The notes below the pieces were generated by a model. The model did no database searches and was not told the DNA's origin. It worked only from the letters and a program-made list of their open reading frames with translations. From contig NZ_CP089312.1 in assembly GCF_021545335.1 (NCBI RefSeq), forward strand, positions 248,001 to 312,000: a DNA stretch of 64,000 nt, read 5' to 3'. The DNA is from Streptomyces sp. GQFP (GTDB lineage: Bacteria > Actinomycetota > Actinomycetes > Streptomycetales > Streptomycetaceae). The position numbers were made by a program, and so were the translations under genes. Positions 44,511 to 55,215 of this stretch are shown piece after piece; position 1 is the first letter of the stretch; the number at the start of each line of letters is the position of its first letter.

Positions 44511-46964
44511 CTACAGGGTGGCGCTGTCCCACACGGCGGTCAGGCCGGTGTCCGATGTCGCGGCATCGTCTATCGGCTGCTCCGCCCAGATGGTCTTGCC
44601 GCTGTGGTGGTACCGGCTGCCCCAGCGTCTGCTGAGCTGGGCGACGAGGAAGAGTCCTCGCCCGCCTTCGTCGCCCGCCAGGGCCCGGCGAAGGCGTGGC
44701 TGGGTGTTGCTGGAGTCGCGGACCTCGCACACCAGGGTGGTGTCGTCGTGGAAGAGACGCAGACCGACGGTGCCGCCCGCGTACCGCATGGCGTTGGTGA
44801 CCAGTTCACTGACGGTCAGTTCCGTCGTGAAGGTGAGGTCGTCGAGTCCCCACTCGGCGAGTCTGCGCGCGACGGCGTTCCGGGCTTCGGCGACCGCCGC
44901 CGGATCGTCGGGGAACTGCCAGTCGGCGATGTCCGCCGCCGGCAGCAGCCGGGGCCGGGCCAGCAGGAGCGCCATGTCGTCGCGGGGCGGCGCCTCAGCG
45001 GCGCGGGCCATGACGGCACGGCCGATCTCCTCCAGCGTCCTGTCGCCCCGGCAGAGGGACGTGAGGGTGTCGAGAAGGTCCCGGGTGCCCTGGTCGGCGT
45101 CGCGGGATCCCCGTTCCACGAGGCCGTCGGTGTAGAGCGCGAGGGTGCTGCCTGCCTCCAGGGCGACGGTGGTCACCTCGAAGGGCATGCCGCCGACTCC
45201 GAGCGGTGGTCCCGGGGACACCTCGACCGGACGGGCGGTGCCGTCGGGCCCGATCACCGCGGGCGGCGGATGGCCGGCACTGGCGAGGGCGCAGCTGCCG
45301 GTGAGCGGATCGTAGACCGCGTACAGGCAGGTGGCGCCGATGGTGTCCCTGTCCTCGGGATCGGCCTCGTCGGCGAGTTGCTGGACGAGGTCGTCCAGGT
45401 GGATGAGGAGTTCCCCCGGCTCCAGTTCGAGGTCGGCGAGCGTACGGATCGCGGTCCGCAGGCGTCCCATGGTCGCCGCGGCGTGCAGTCCGTGGCCGAA
45501 GACGTCGCCGACGACGAAGGCCACCCGCAGCGAGGGCAGCGGGATGGCGTCGAACCAGTCGCCGCTGATGTCCGCCCCGCCGCCGGCCGGCACATAACAG
45601 CTGGCCGATTCGGCCGCTGCGGTGCTCGTCGTGGCCCTCGGGAGCAGACGCTGCTGCAGCGCGACCGCTGCCCGGTGCTCGCGGGTGTACCGGCGGGCGT
45701 TGTCCACGCTGAGCGCGGCTCGCGAGGAGATGTCGAACACGAGGTCCGCGTCCTCCTGCTCGAACGGCTCCGGCTGCTCGGTCCGCCAGACGGCCACGAA
45801 ACCCAGCAGCAGACCGCGCGCGTACAGCGGCGACACCACGGCGGAGTGGCCCCGCTCGGGCATCACCGCCCGGATCAGTTCCGGGTCGCCGAGGAGGTCG
45901 AGCATCTCCTGCCGGGTCGTGTTGTAGACGGTGTCCCCCTGGATGGCGGCCCGCCGCACCTGCGGGACATCGGGGAAGCGCGGGACCACCCCGCCGACGG
46001 GAACGAGTTCGGCGGGCCAGGGCCCGGTGGCCGAGGAGACGGCCACCCGGCGCAGCCGCAGCCAGTCGCCGGGCCGGATCGCCTTCGACGGCTCCTCGCC
46101 CTCGAGCACGGACTCGGCGATCTCGACCGACGCCATATCCCCCAGGGCCGGTACCAGCACGTCGGCGATGTCCTGGGCGGTGCGAGTCACGTCCAGCGAG
46201 GCGCCGATACGCGCCGACGCCTCATGGCCGACCTCGGTGCGCCGCCGGGCCCGCCGCTGCTGCGTGCTGTCGGTGAAGAACGCCGCGATCCCGGTCGGCC
46301 GGTCGTGACCGTCCGCCAGCCGGAACGCGGACACGGACACGTACCGCTCCCGCCCGGACCCGTCCGGCGCGCTCATCCGCTGTTCCTGTGCGAGCAGCGG
46401 CATTCCCGTGTCGAGCACCTGCCGCAGCTGGTCCCCGACGTCCTTGGCGTCCGCCGGGGACATGACGTCTCCGAGACGGTGCCCGGGGCGCAGCAGCGGC
46501 CAGCCCTCCACCTCGGCGATGACGTTCGTGCGGACGACTCTCAGCTCGGTGTCAAAGAGGACGACCCCGAGGAGGGACTGCGCCAGCAGGGCGGTCAGCA
46601 GCGACGATCCCTGTTCCTGCTCGCCGTCCTCGCGGCTCGGCGCCACCAGCAGGACGCGCTGGGAGGACCCGCCGAGGGGCACCTCGTCGACGGTGGTGTC
46701 GACGGTCCGGCCGGAGGCGTGCCGGAACGCGACCCGCCCCGCCGGTACGGCCAGAAAGTCGCCCCGCGTGTCCGCGCCGCTCCCCCGCACCGGCTCGGCG
46801 AGCAGCCGCGCCAGTGGCCGCCCGCAGACCTGCTCGGCCGGCCGCCCCAGCAGTTCCGCCGCCGCCCGTGACCACCCCTGGACGATCCCCGCGCTGTCGA
46901 GCAGGACGACGGCGACCTCGTCGGCCGGTATGTTCACGCCGTCGTGCTCGCTCAGGCCTGCCAT
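44511..46964 (-). CDS. PAS-PAS-GAF-SpoIIE phosphatase with C-terminal HATPase domain
   Basis: 817 residues from ATG 46964 (GAGG upstream). Order: PAS (~12-115), PAS (~130-245, LLGVVLFDTELRVVRTN), GAF (~260-440), SpoIIE/PP2C phosphatase (~460-680: SGDWFDAIPL, VGDVFGHGLHAAA, LALYTDGLVE), and an anti-sigma-type HATPase_c_2 domain (~695-810: TVSELVTNAMRY, GDEGGRGLFLV). This is the typical Streptomyces sensor that controls anti-anti-sigma factors: the phosphatase removes phosphate from, and the kinase domain adds it to, a partner. No partner gene is adjacent. Converges on the RpiR gene. Confidence 0.92.
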   Translation of the reverse strand: MAGLSEHDGVNIPADEVAVVLLDSAGIVQGWSRAAAELLGRPAEQVCGRPLARLLAEPVRGSGADTRGDFLAVPAGRVAFRHASGRTVDTTVDEVPLGGSSQRVLLVAPSREDGEQEQGSSLLTALLAQSLLGVVLFDTELRVVRTNVIAEVEGWPLLRPGHRLGDVMSPADAKDVGDQLRQVLDTGMPLLAQEQRMSAPDGSGRERYVSVSAFRLADGHDRPTGIAAFFTDSTQQRRARRRTEVGHEASARIGASLDVTRTAQDIADVLVPALGDMASVEIAESVLEGEEPSKAIRPGDWLRLRRVAVSSATGPWPAELVPVGGVVPRFPDVPQVRRAAIQGDTVYNTTRQEMLDLLGDPELIRAVMPERGHSAVVSPLYARGLLLGFVAVWRTEQPEPFEQEDADLVFDISSRAALSVDNARRYTREHRAAVALQQRLLPRATTSTAAAESASCYVPAGGGADISGDWFDAIPLPSLRVAFVVGDVFGHGLHAAATMGRLRTAIRTLADLELEPGELLIHLDDLVQQLADEADPEDRDTIGATCLYAVYDPLTGSCALASAGHPPPAVIGPDGTARPVEVSPGPPLGVGGMPFEVTTVALEAGSTLALYTDGLVERGSRDADQGTRDLLDTLTSLCRGDRTLEEIGRAVMARAAEAPPRDDMALLLARPRLLPAADIADWQFPDDPAAVAEARNAVARRLAEWGLDDLTFTTELTVSELVTNAMRYAGGTVGLRLFHDDTTLVCEVRDSSNTQPRLRRALAGDEGGRGLFLVAQLSRRWGSRYHHSGKTIWAEQPIDDAATSDTGLTAVWDSATL

Positions 46965-47084
46965 GCGCACCTCACCTGCGGCGCTGTCTCCCGCGCCGCG
47001 CTCCCCTTCATTATGGTGCGCCGCCCGACACCACGCCCGGCGCCCGCGACAAGGGGACACAGGGGCACTTGGCCACCGAAAACG

Positions 47085-47106
47085 TTATTGCGAAACCTTG
47101 CAATAA
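47085..47106. promoter_or_regulatory. Inverted repeat upstream of the PAS/SpoIIE gene
   Basis: TTATTGC (47085-47091) and GCAATAA (47100-47106) are perfect 7-bp arms around GAAACCTT. The AT-rich sequence stands out in this genome. It also reads as TTGCGAA-ACC-TTGCAA direct half-sites. It lies ~120 bp upstream of the phosphatase ATG and just past the SMI1/KNR4 stop. Operator or short terminator; not decided. Confidence 0.4.
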
Positions 47107-47132
47107 GGTCCACGCGAGGCCCCTCAGGCGGG

Positions 47133-47687
47133 TCACCTCCCCTTGCGCCAGTGCTCGAAGCGCGGTTCCGGAGTGAACTCCATGCTGAACGAGGCGAGCT
47201 CGCCGACGAGGAGTCCGCGCAGGAACTCGACCATGCCCAGGGGGACGACCTCGCACGTCTTCGAGCCATGGCGGGCGAAGAGCAGGACGGGCCATTTGTC
47301 GGGGTCGGGATCGCTGGTCAGCCAGCACAGTATGTCGGCGTGGGACGTATAGCCCCAGGCGAGGATGTGGTCCGGGTCGAGGTCCAGGTCGTCCTGGCCG
47401 TCGCCCTCCTCCTCCCAGGTCAGCTGGGCGTTCCCCGTCTCGTCCTCGAAGTCGTCGGGGGAGAACGGGTAGGCGCCCGTGGGAAACGGCCCGAGGATTC
47501 CGACCTCGCCGATCTCCTCCTCCGATTCGATGCCGCCGACGCCGTACACGGACATGAAGTCCCTGTAGTCCCGGGGGAACCTGGTGCCCCATTTCTCCTC
47601 GGCCGCCCGCCAGTCGATGTCCTCGCCCGCGCCGGGAGGCGGCGGCAGGAGCTGCCGCAACGCCTCGATTCCCGTGAGGTCTTCCAT
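47133..47687 (-). CDS. SMI1/KNR4 family protein
   Basis: 184 residues. SMI1/KNR4 (SUKH) fold: IDWRAAEEKWGTRFPRDYRDFM near the start (seen in two helices), then VYGVGGIESEEEIGE and the aromatic/acidic middle. In bacteria this superfamily contains immunity proteins against secreted nuclease toxins as well as stand-alone members. No toxin gene is adjacent, so this is probably a solitary member. It is followed by the PAS/SpoIIE gene after ~168 bp, and divergent from mutA. Confidence 0.85.
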   Translation of the reverse strand: MEDLTGIEALRQLLPPPPGAGEDIDWRAAEEKWGTRFPRDYRDFMSVYGVGGIESEEEIGEVGILGPFPTGAYPFSPDDFEDETGNAQLTWEEEGDGQDDLDLDPDHILAWGYTSHADILCWLTSDPDPDKWPVLLFARHGSKTCEVVPLGMVEFLRGLLVGELASFSMEFTPEPRFEHWRKGR

Positions 47688-47958
47688 GGTGGTCCCCGCC
47701 CTTCGATCAGGTCGTTCGAAAGTCTAGGGAGCACCACTGACAACGCCTGCGGCCATGCGTTCCACCGCGTTCCTCACGCCGGCCGGAGCGTCCCGAGGAA
47801 CCGTACGTGCGGCCGGCCTCCGGGCTCGTCACGGCTGACGGCGGCCTTGACTGGCCTCAGGAAATCATCACGTGAGGCCGGGGTCACATTTCGGCCGAGG
47901 TCAAGGTCACAGCCTGGCGCTCTGCTGCGGCCGCACCTCTCTGCCCTAGCATCCGGGC

Positions 47959-49767
47959 ATGACAGTCCTGCCCAACGACGGGCTCTCGCTGGCCGCCGAG
48001 TTCCCTTCCACGACCCATGAGCAGTGGCAGCGCCTGGTGGAGGGCGTGCTGCGCAAGTCGGGCAAGGAGGTCTCGGGCGCGGCAGCCGAAGACGCGCTGT
48101 CCACCGCGCTGGAGGACGGGCTCACCACCCGTCCCCTCTACACGGCGCGCGACGAGTCCCCCGAGCCCGGCTTCCCCGGCTTCGCCCCCTTCGTACGCGG
48201 CGGGCGGCCCGAGGGGAACACCGTTGGCGGCTGGGACGTACGGCAGCGGCACGCGACCCTCGTCGGCGACGCGGTCCTCGCGGACCTGGAGAACGGCGTC
48301 ACCTCGCTCTGGCTGACCGTCGGCCCGGACGCGATCCCGGTGTCGTCCCTCGCCCGGGCGCTCGACGGCGTCTATCTCGACCTGGCCCCTGTCGTCCTCG
48401 ACGCCGGACAGGAAGTGGAGCCCGCCGCACGGGAGTTGCTGCGGCTGTACGAGGAGCGGGGCGTCGCCGAGGAGGCGGCGCGCGGCAATCTCGGCGGCGA
48501 CCCGCTGGGCCACGAGGCCCGTACCGGCGAGGAGTTGGCGTTCGCGCCGGTCGTCGAGCTGGCGCGGCTGTGCGCCGAGCAGTACCCGGGGCTGCGTGCG
48601 CTGACCGTGGACGCGCTGCCGTACCACGAGGCCGGCGGCTCGGCCGCGCAGGAGCTGGGCGCGTCCCTGGCAACCGGGGTCGCCTACTTGCGGGAGCTGA
48701 CCGAGGCCGGTCTGACCGTCGAACAGGCCTGCGCGCAGCTGGAGTTCCGATACGCGGCGACCGCCGACCAGTTCCTGACGATCGCCAAGCTGCGTGCGGC
48801 CAGGAGATTGTGGGCGCGGGTCGCCGAGGTGTCCGGGGCGCCGGCGGCCGGGGCCCAGGTGCAGCACGCCGTGACCTCGCCGGTGATGATGTCGCGCCGC
48901 GACCCGTGGGTGAACATGCTGCGTACGACGGTCGCCACGCTCGCCGCCGGGGTCGGCGGCGCCGACTCGGTCACCGTGCTCCCCTTCGACCACGCGCTGG
49001 GCCTCCCGGACGCGTTCGCGCGCCGGATCGCCCGCAACACCTCGACGATCCTGGTCGAGGAGTCGCATCTGGCCCGGGTGATCGACCCGGCGGGCGGCTC
49101 CTGGTACGTGGAGCGGCTCACCGACGAACTCGCCCACGCGGGCTGGGAGTTCTTCCAGGAGATCGAGCGGGCCGGCGGCCAGGCAGCTGCCCTTCGCTCC
49201 GGCCGACTCGGTGAGGCCCTCGCCAGCACCTGGGCGGCGCGCTCCGCCAAGCTGGCCAAGCGGCGCGAACCCATCACCGGCGTCAGCGAGTTCCCCAACC
49301 TCGCCGAGCGCCTCCCGGACCGCGAGCCCGCGCCCGAGCCGCCGTCCGGCGGACTCCCCCGGGTCCGGCGCGACGAGGCGTACGAGGCGCTGCGCGCCCG
49401 CTCCGACGCCCACCTCGCCGCCACCGGAACCCGGCCACGCGTCTACCTCGCGACCATCGGCCCCGCCGCCGCCCACACCGCACGCACGACCTTCGTCTCG
49501 AACCTCTTCCAGGCCGGCGGCATCGAGCCGGTCACGGCGGGCACCTTCGAGGAGAGCGGCGCCACCGAGGTCTGCCTCTGCTCCAGCGACACCCTGTACG
49601 AGGAGCAGGCGGCGACCGTGGCGGCGGAACTGAGGGCCGCCGGTGCCTCGCACGTGTTCCTCGCCGGCCGTCCCGGGCAGTACTCGGACGTCGACTCGTA
49701 CGTCTTCGCGGGCTGCGACGCCGTAGCCGTGCTCTCCGCCACCCTCGACCGCATGGGAGCGTCCTGA
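47959..49767 (+). CDS. mutA: Methylmalonyl-CoA mutase small subunit
   Basis: 602 residues, the expected length for the actinobacterial beta (small) subunit. The barrel domain is recognisable ([57 protein letters not shown]). The C-terminal cobalamin-like domain lacks the DxHxxG motif, as in all small subunits, so it binds no B12. Pairs with MutB. The 271-bp gap to the divergent SMI1 gene must hold its promoter; no clear one is seen. Stop overlaps the mutB start (TGATG). Confidence 0.96.
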   Translation: MTVLPNDGLSLAAEFPSTTHEQWQRLVEGVLRKSGKEVSGAAAEDALSTALEDGLTTRPLYTARDESPEPGFPGFAPFVRGGRPEGNTVGGWDVRQRHATLVGDAVLADLENGVTSLWLTVGPDAIPVSSLARALDGVYLDLAPVVLDAGQEVEPAARELLRLYEERGVAEEAARGNLGGDPLGHEARTGEELAFAPVVELARLCAEQYPGLRALTVDALPYHEAGGSAAQELGASLATGVAYLRELTEAGLTVEQACAQLEFRYAATADQFLTIAKLRAARRLWARVAEVSGAPAAGAQVQHAVTSPVMMSRRDPWVNMLRTTVATLAAGVGGADSVTVLPFDHALGLPDAFARRIARNTSTILVEESHLARVIDPAGGSWYVERLTDELAHAGWEFFQEIERAGGQAAALRSGRLGEALASTWAARSAKLAKRREPITGVSEFPNLAERLPDREPAPEPPSGGLPRVRRDEAYEALRARSDAHLAATGTRPRVYLATIGPAAAHTARTTFVSNLFQAGGIEPVTAGTFEESGATEVCLCSSDTLYEEQAATVAAELRAAGASHVFLAGRPGQYSDVDSYVFAGCDAVAVLSATLDRMGAS

Positions 49768-51941
49768 TGGGAATCCCCGACTTCTCCGGAATCGAACTGG
49801 GGACCCCGACCGCCGGTAACGGCGCCACCGACTGGCGTACGGCCGTGAAGGCGGCCACCGGCTCGGACGAGACCTTCTGGGAGACCCCGGAAGGCATCGC
49901 GGTCAAGCCGCTCTACACCGGCACCGACCTGGAGGGCCTGGACTTCCTCTCGACGTACCCGGGTGCCGCCCCCTATCTGCGCGGCCCCTACCCGACGATG
50001 TACGTCAACCAGCCCTGGACGATCCGCCAGTACGCAGGTTTCTCCACCGCCGAGGAGTCCAACGCCTTCTACCGGCGCAACCTCGCCGCCGGCCAGAAGG
50101 GCCTGTCGGTCGCCTTCGACCTGCCCACGCACCGGGGGTACGACAGCGACCACCCGCGCGTGACCGGTGACGTCGGCATGGCGGGCGTGGCCATCGACTC
50201 GATCTACGACATGCGGCAGCTCTTCGACGGCATCCCGCTGGACAAGATGACGGTGTCGATGACGATGAACGGCGCGGTGCTGCCGGTGCTCGCCCTCTAC
50301 ATCGTGGCGGCGGAGGAACAGGGCGTACCGCCCGAGAAGTTGGCCGGGACCATCCAGAACGACATCCTCAAGGAGTTCATGGTCCGCAACACCTACATCT
50401 ATCCGCCGAAGCCGTCGATGCGGATCATCTCCGACATCTTCGCGTACACCTCGCAGCGGATGCCCCGCTACAACTCCATCTCGATCTCCGGCTATCACAT
50501 CCAGGAGGCGGGGGCGACGGCCGATCTGGAGCTGGCGTACACGCTCGCGGACGGGGTCGAGTACATCCGGGCGGGGCGGGACGCGGGGATGGACGTGGAC
50601 GCGTTCGCGCCCCGGCTCTCCTTCTTCTGGGCGATCGGCATGAACTTCTTCATGGAGATCGCGAAGATGCGCGCGGCGAGGCTGCTTTGGGCCAAGCTGG
50701 TCAAGCAGTTCGACCCGCAGAACGCCAAGTCCCTTTCCCTGCGCACCCATTCGCAGACGTCGGGTTGGTCACTCACGGCCCAGGACGTGTTCAACAACGT
50801 GACGCGCACGGCCGTGGAGGCGATGGCCGCGACCCAGGGCCACACCCAGTCGCTGCACACCAACGCCCTCGACGAGGCACTCGCCCTGCCCACCGACTTC
50901 TCGGCGCGCATCGCCCGCAACACCCAGCTGCTGATCCAGCAGGAGTCGGGCACGACCCGGGTCATCGACCCGTGGGGCGGCAGCGCGTACGTGGAGAAGC
51001 TGACGTACGACCTCGCGCGCCGGGCCTGGCAGCACATCGAGGAGGTCGAGGCGGCGGGCGGTATGGCGCAGGCCATCGACGCGGGCATCCCGAAGCTCCG
51101 GGTCGAGGAGGCGGCGGCGCGTACCCAGGCCCGGATCGACTCGGGGCGCCAGCCGGTGATCGGCGTCAACAAGTACCGCGTGGAGACCGACGAGCAGATC
51201 GACGTCCTCAAGGTCGACAACTCCTCCGTACGCACCCAGCAGATCGAGAAGCTGCGGCGGCTGCGGGCCGAGCGTGACGAGCGGGCATGCCAGGACGCGC
51301 TGGACGCCCTCACGCGGGCGGCCGGGGGCGAGGGCAACCTGCTGGAGCTGGCGGTGAACGCGGCCCGCGCGAAGGCGACGGTCGGGGAGATCTCGGACGC
51401 GCTGGAGAAGGTGTACGGGCGGCACGCGGGCCAGATCCGTACGATCGCCGGGGTGTACCGCAACGAAGCAGGCGAGTCCCCGTCCGTGGACCGCACCCGG
51501 ACCCTGGTGGACGCCTTCGAGGAGGCCGAGGGGCGCCGGCCGCGCATCCTGGTCGCCAAGATGGGCCAGGACGGCCACGACCGGGGCCAGAAGGTGATCG
51601 CCACCGCCTTCGCCGACCTCGGCTTCGACGTCGACGTCGGCCCGCTGTTCCAGACCCCGGGCGAGGTGGCCCGGCAGGCGGTGGAGGCGGACGTCCACAT
51701 CGTCGGGGTGTCCTCGCTGGCCGCCGGGCACCTCACCCTCGTACCGGCGCTGCGCGAGGAGCTGGCGGCGGAGGGCCGGGAGGACATCATGATCGTCGTC
51801 GGCGGGGTGATCCCGCCGCAGGACGTGCCGACCCTGCTGGAGATGGGCGCGGCGGCCGTGTTCCCGCCCGGGACGGTGATCCCGGACGCGGCGTACGACC
51901 TCGTGCGGCGGCTCTCGGCCGATCTCGGGCACGACCTGTGA
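49767..51941 (+). CDS. mutB: Methylmalonyl-CoA mutase large subunit
   Basis: 724 residues. N-terminal substrate barrel ([43 protein letters not shown]) and a C-terminal B12 domain with the base-off histidine H604 in GQDGHDRG, followed by [10 protein letters not shown] and [10 protein letters not shown]. Interconverts (R)-methylmalonyl-CoA and succinyl-CoA with adenosylcobalamin, joining propionyl-CoA metabolism to the TCA cycle and supplying methylmalonyl-CoA for polyketides. One-base overlap with mutA and GTGA overlap with meaB. Confidence 0.97.
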   Translation: MGIPDFSGIELGTPTAGNGATDWRTAVKAATGSDETFWETPEGIAVKPLYTGTDLEGLDFLSTYPGAAPYLRGPYPTMYVNQPWTIRQYAGFSTAEESNAFYRRNLAAGQKGLSVAFDLPTHRGYDSDHPRVTGDVGMAGVAIDSIYDMRQLFDGIPLDKMTVSMTMNGAVLPVLALYIVAAEEQGVPPEKLAGTIQNDILKEFMVRNTYIYPPKPSMRIISDIFAYTSQRMPRYNSISISGYHIQEAGATADLELAYTLADGVEYIRAGRDAGMDVDAFAPRLSFFWAIGMNFFMEIAKMRAARLLWAKLVKQFDPQNAKSLSLRTHSQTSGWSLTAQDVFNNVTRTAVEAMAATQGHTQSLHTNALDEALALPTDFSARIARNTQLLIQQESGTTRVIDPWGGSAYVEKLTYDLARRAWQHIEEVEAAGGMAQAIDAGIPKLRVEEAAARTQARIDSGRQPVIGVNKYRVETDEQIDVLKVDNSSVRTQQIEKLRRLRAERDERACQDALDALTRAAGGEGNLLELAVNAARAKATVGEISDALEKVYGRHAGQIRTIAGVYRNEAGESPSVDRTRTLVDAFEEAEGRRPRILVAKMGQDGHDRGQKVIATAFADLGFDVDVGPLFQTPGEVARQAVEADVHIVGVSSLAAGHLTLVPALREELAAEGREDIMIVVGGVIPPQDVPTLLEMGAAAVFPPGTVIPDAAYDLVRRLSADLGHDL

Positions 51942-52921
51942 TCGATCTCGACGCGTACGTCAAGGGCGTGCTCGACGGGAAGCGGGCGATCGTGGCGCGT
52001 GCCATCACGCTCGTCGAGTCGACACGCCCCCAACACCGGGCGCTGGCACAGGAGTTGCTGACCGCGCTGCTCCCGCACAGCGGCCGGGCGCGGCGGATCG
52101 GGGTCAGCGGGGTGCCGGGGGTCGGGAAGTCGACGTTCATCGACGCGTTCGGCACGATGCTGACCGGGCTCGGGCACCGGGTGGCGGTCCTCGCCGTGGA
52201 CCCGTCGTCCAGCCGTACAGGCGGCTCAATCCTCGGCGACAAGACCCGGATGGAGCGCCTGGCCGTGGACCCGGCGGCCTTCATCCGGCCCTCCCCCACG
52301 GCGGGCACGCTGGGCGGGGTCGCCAAGGCCACGCGCGAGTCGATCGTGGTGATGGAGGCGGCGGGTTACGACGTGGTGCTGGTGGAGACGGTCGGCGTCG
52401 GCCAGTCCGAGACCGCCGTCGCCAACATGGTCGACTCGTTCCTGCTGCTGACGCTGGCCGGCACCGGCGACCAGTTGCAAGGCATCAAGAAGGGCGTCCT
52501 GGAACTGGCGGACGTCCTCGCCGTCAACAAGGCGGACGGCCCGCACGAGCGCGACGCCCAGTCCGCCGCACGGGAGTTGGCGGGCGCCCTGCGGCTGATG
52601 CACGGCAGGGACGCGGCCTGGACACCGCCCGTCCTGACGTGCAGCGCCCGCGAGTCGACCGGCCTGGACACCGTCTGGGACCGCCTGGAACAGCATCGCA
52701 CCCTGCTCGATTCAACGGGCCGCCTCGCCGCCAAACGCCGTGACCAACAGGTCGACTGGACGTGGACGATGGTCCGCGACGATCTCCTGGGCCGCCTGCA
52801 CGCGGACGAGAGCGTACGTGCCGTCACACCCGAGCTCGAACGGCAGGTGAGGGAGGGCGAGTTGACGGCAACGCTCGCGGCTGAGCGCATCCTGAAGGCG
52901 TTCGGCGCCGGGGGCCGCTGA
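51938..52921 (+). CDS. meaB: Methylmalonyl-CoA mutase-associated GTPase MeaB
   Basis: 327 residues from GTG 51938 overlapping the mutB stop. G3E GTPase: Walker [10 protein letters not shown] at 58-66, [27 protein letters not shown] (switch) and NKADG for guanine specificity. MeaB chaperones MutAB, controlling cofactor loading and protecting it from inactivation. Third gene of the mut operon. Confidence 0.95.
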   Translation: MIDLDAYVKGVLDGKRAIVARAITLVESTRPQHRALAQELLTALLPHSGRARRIGVSGVPGVGKSTFIDAFGTMLTGLGHRVAVLAVDPSSSRTGGSILGDKTRMERLAVDPAAFIRPSPTAGTLGGVAKATRESIVVMEAAGYDVVLVETVGVGQSETAVANMVDSFLLLTLAGTGDQLQGIKKGVLELADVLAVNKADGPHERDAQSAARELAGALRLMHGRDAAWTPPVLTCSARESTGLDTVWDRLEQHRTLLDSTGRLAAKRRDQQVDWTWTMVRDDLLGRLHADESVRAVTPELERQVREGELTATLAAERILKAFGAGGR

Positions 52922-52979
52922 GGGCACGGGTGTTCCGTGAAAGACGAACACCCTCATGAGACGAACACCCCCATGAGGC

Positions 52980-53393
52980 TCAGGCTTCCTCCGTGTCTTC
53001 CGGTTTCGCTTCCGCTTCCGGCCTCGGCCGGTCCAGCAGTTCGCGCAGCAGTCGCTCGTCGTCCGGGCCGAGCCCGGTGACGAAGCTGGCCAGCACCGCC
53101 TCCCGGTCGCGCTCGGCGTCCAGCACCCTGCGCATCCGGTGTGCGGCGAGGCCCGCCTCGTCGGACGTGGAGGTCCAGGAGAAGGAGCGGCCCGCGCGTT
53201 CCCTGGTGACCGCGCCCTTGGCCAGCAGCCGGGTGAGGATCGTGATGACGGTCGTATAGGCGAGGTCGCCGCCGAGCCGCTCCTGCACCCAGCCGGCCGT
53301 CGCGGGCGCCTCGGCCTCGCGCAGCGCAGACAGGACCAGCGCCTCCAGCTCGCCCTGGCCCCGTCGCCGGGGACGCTGCCGGTGATCCGTCAC
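52980..53393 (-). CDS. BlaI/MecI/CopY family repressor
   Basis: 137 residues from GTG 53393 (GGGAG upstream). Winged helix of the penicillinase-repressor family: GQGELEALVLSALREAEAP, TAGWVQERLGGDLAYTTVITILTRLLAKGAVTRE (seen as helices 2-3) and a C-terminal dimerisation helix. Usual partners, a BlaR-type protease or beta-lactamase, are absent here, so its targets are elsewhere. Acidic tail PEAEAKPEDTEEA. Confidence 0.88.
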   Translation of the reverse strand: MTDHRQRPRRRGQGELEALVLSALREAEAPATAGWVQERLGGDLAYTTVITILTRLLAKGAVTRERAGRSFSWTSTSDEAGLAAHRMRRVLDAERDREAVLASFVTGLGPDDERLLRELLDRPRPEAEAKPEDTEEA

Positions 53394-53496
53394 GCCCTGA
53401 CTCCCCTCCCCCGCCGCCGTCCGTTTCCCGAGCGGACATCGTATAGACGCCGGGAGCCCCGGTCGGCGCCACGCGGGCGGCCGGCTCACCTCCGGC

Positions 53497-54312
53497 TCAA
53501 CAGGAGTACCCCCAGGCACGGGCCAGGTCGCGCAGCGCCTCCGGGACCTCCTCCGCGTCGGGCAGCGGGCGGGCCTTCTGGATCTTCCCGGACTTGATGT
53601 TCTCGCTCCAGTCGCCGATGAACGGCACGAAGGGGCCGTGGTCGCCCTTCCGGTAGTCGAGCATCTTCGGCGTCCAGGGCACACCAAGGTACGTACACAG
53701 CTCCCGGGTGACCGCCTCGGGCCGCTCCGTCAGGTCCTCGTAGCGGACCGTGAGGCCGTCCAGCCCGTTGCGGGCGGCCTCGACCGCCTTCACGTACATG
53801 CGTACCTCGCGGACGGTCGCGTCGAGGTCGCGGTCGGGGCGGTTGTTGATCAGGGAACTCACCATCGACGCGGGGTGGCGCAGCAGGAAGATGTACCGGG
53901 CCTGCGGCCAGCCCTCCGCGAGCCGCTCCCAGAATCCCGCGTTGCCCGGTGTCTTGTCGACGATGATCTGCTTGCCGCTGCGCACGAGTTCCCGGTGCAT
54001 GACCCGGTCCCACAGCAGGTGCTCCAACTCACGCTGGTCGAGGTCGAGTTGGGCCATCGCCTTGCTGGTGTACGGCTTGGTGAGGTCGACCGACAGGGTG
54101 CGCAGGTGCATCTCGTGGGGCGCGCGGATCTGGGGGTGGCTGTTGAGCAGGACCCGCAGGAGTGTGGAGCCGGAGCGCACGGAGGAGATCACGAACACCG
54201 GCTCCGGGACGAGCCGGTGGGCCGACTGCGGCACAGGGGGTTCAGCGAACCGCCGTACCCGCCGTCTCAACCCGCGGGCCACTCGGCGTACTTCCGGACC
54301 GACCAGGACCAT
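53497..54312 (-). CDS. Sulfotransferase family protein
   Basis: 271 residues from ATG 54312, with AAGGAGG upstream. The 5'-phosphosulfate loop VISSVRSGSTLL (~41-52) and the 3'-phosphate region IFLLRHPASMVSSLIN are typical of PAPS-dependent sulfotransferases (Sulfotransfer_3). Near the C-terminus GDWSENIKSGKI is also a family feature. It would transfer sulfate to an unknown acceptor. No adjacent PAPS-synthesis or biosynthetic genes. Confidence 0.88.
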   Translation of the reverse strand: MVLVGPEVRRVARGLRRRVRRFAEPPVPQSAHRLVPEPVFVISSVRSGSTLLRVLLNSHPQIRAPHEMHLRTLSVDLTKPYTSKAMAQLDLDQRELEHLLWDRVMHRELVRSGKQIIVDKTPGNAGFWERLAEGWPQARYIFLLRHPASMVSSLINNRPDRDLDATVREVRMYVKAVEAARNGLDGLTVRYEDLTERPEAVTRELCTYLGVPWTPKMLDYRKGDHGPFVPFIGDWSENIKSGKIQKARPLPDAEEVPEALRDLARAWGYSC

Positions 54313-54480
54313 GACTGTGCCTCCTTGATCCCCCGGTGTACAGAACCCACACAACCCTGGACCCCCCTTGGGTGCTTGACCATTCTGTGACCAAAGCCTG
54401 GGTCCACCATGGGAAAGGAATGAGAAATTCCTGAGACCCGGCCCCTGCCCGCCCGTCGCATGGTCGATGATGGGCGGATC

Positions 54481-55143
54481 ATGACCACGCCCCGCACTCC
54501 GACGACGACGCGCCCCGCGCCACTGCCCGTGTTCCGGGCAGCGGTGTTCGCGGTCGTCGGTACGGTGCTCGGGGTCAGCGCGCATCATCTGGTCGCCGAG
54601 GGTCCGGCTCCGTGGCGGTCGAGCGTGACAGCGGCGGCGCTGCTGTTCGCGGTGGGGCTGGCCGGTACGCGGCGCCCGCGTTCGCTGGCCGCGGTGGTGG
54701 TGACGAGCGCGACGGCGCAGTCCGGACTGCATGTGTGGCTGTCGGCCACGCACGCACGCCACACGTCGGTCACGGCCACGGACATGCCCACGCACGCGCA
54801 TCACGCGATGCCCGCTCATGGGGCCTGGCCGGACTGGCTGCACGACTCGGGGGCGATGACGGTCCTGCATGCCGTGGCCGCCGTGCTCGTCGCTGTGCTG
54901 CTGCACCGGGCGGACGCGGCCTGCTGGTCGCTGGCGCGCGGCCTGACCGGGGCGGTCGACGCGGTACGGACGCGGATCGCGACCGTACGGGCGCTGCTCG
55001 ACGGCCGGCCGGCGCCGGCCTGGCGTGGATCGCGGGTGCGCCGTCCGCGCCGGACGGAGCAGCCGCTGTTCAGAGCGGCGTTCCTCTCGGACGTGGTGGT
55101 ACGACGGGGTCCTCCGGCGGCGTGGCTCGCTCTCGCCAACTGA
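54481..55143 (+). CDS. Membrane protein with Met/His-rich loop, probable copper-related
   Basis: 220 residues from ATG 54481. Four or so hydrophobic segments (~18-40, 50-68, 70-90, 120-138). Between them is an outward loop rich in metal ligands: HARHTSVTATDMPTHAHHAMPAH. The basic C-terminal part looks cytoplasmic. It stands 72 bp upstream of a ycnI-type gene on the same strand, so a role in copper handling is inferred. Family not named. Confidence 0.75.
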   Translation: MTTPRTPTTTRPAPLPVFRAAVFAVVGTVLGVSAHHLVAEGPAPWRSSVTAAALLFAVGLAGTRRPRSLAAVVVTSATAQSGLHVWLSATHARHTSVTATDMPTHAHHAMPAHGAWPDWLHDSGAMTVLHAVAAVLVAVLLHRADAACWSLARGLTGAVDAVRTRIATVRALLDGRPAPAWRGSRVRRPRRTEQPLFRAAFLSDVVVRRGPPAAWLALAN

Positions 55144-55215
55144 CCCTCCCGGAACGGCCCGTCGTGAGTCGGCCGTTCCGTGCCACAGCACGCCCGGAAA
55201 GACCCGGAGACACCC

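Noticed and set aside
47847..47852. TTGACT as -35 of the mut operon
   Set aside because: No -10 hexamer at suitable spacing.
47884..49653. 589-codon minus-strand ORF opposite mutA
   Set aside because: Shadow of the mutA coding frame.
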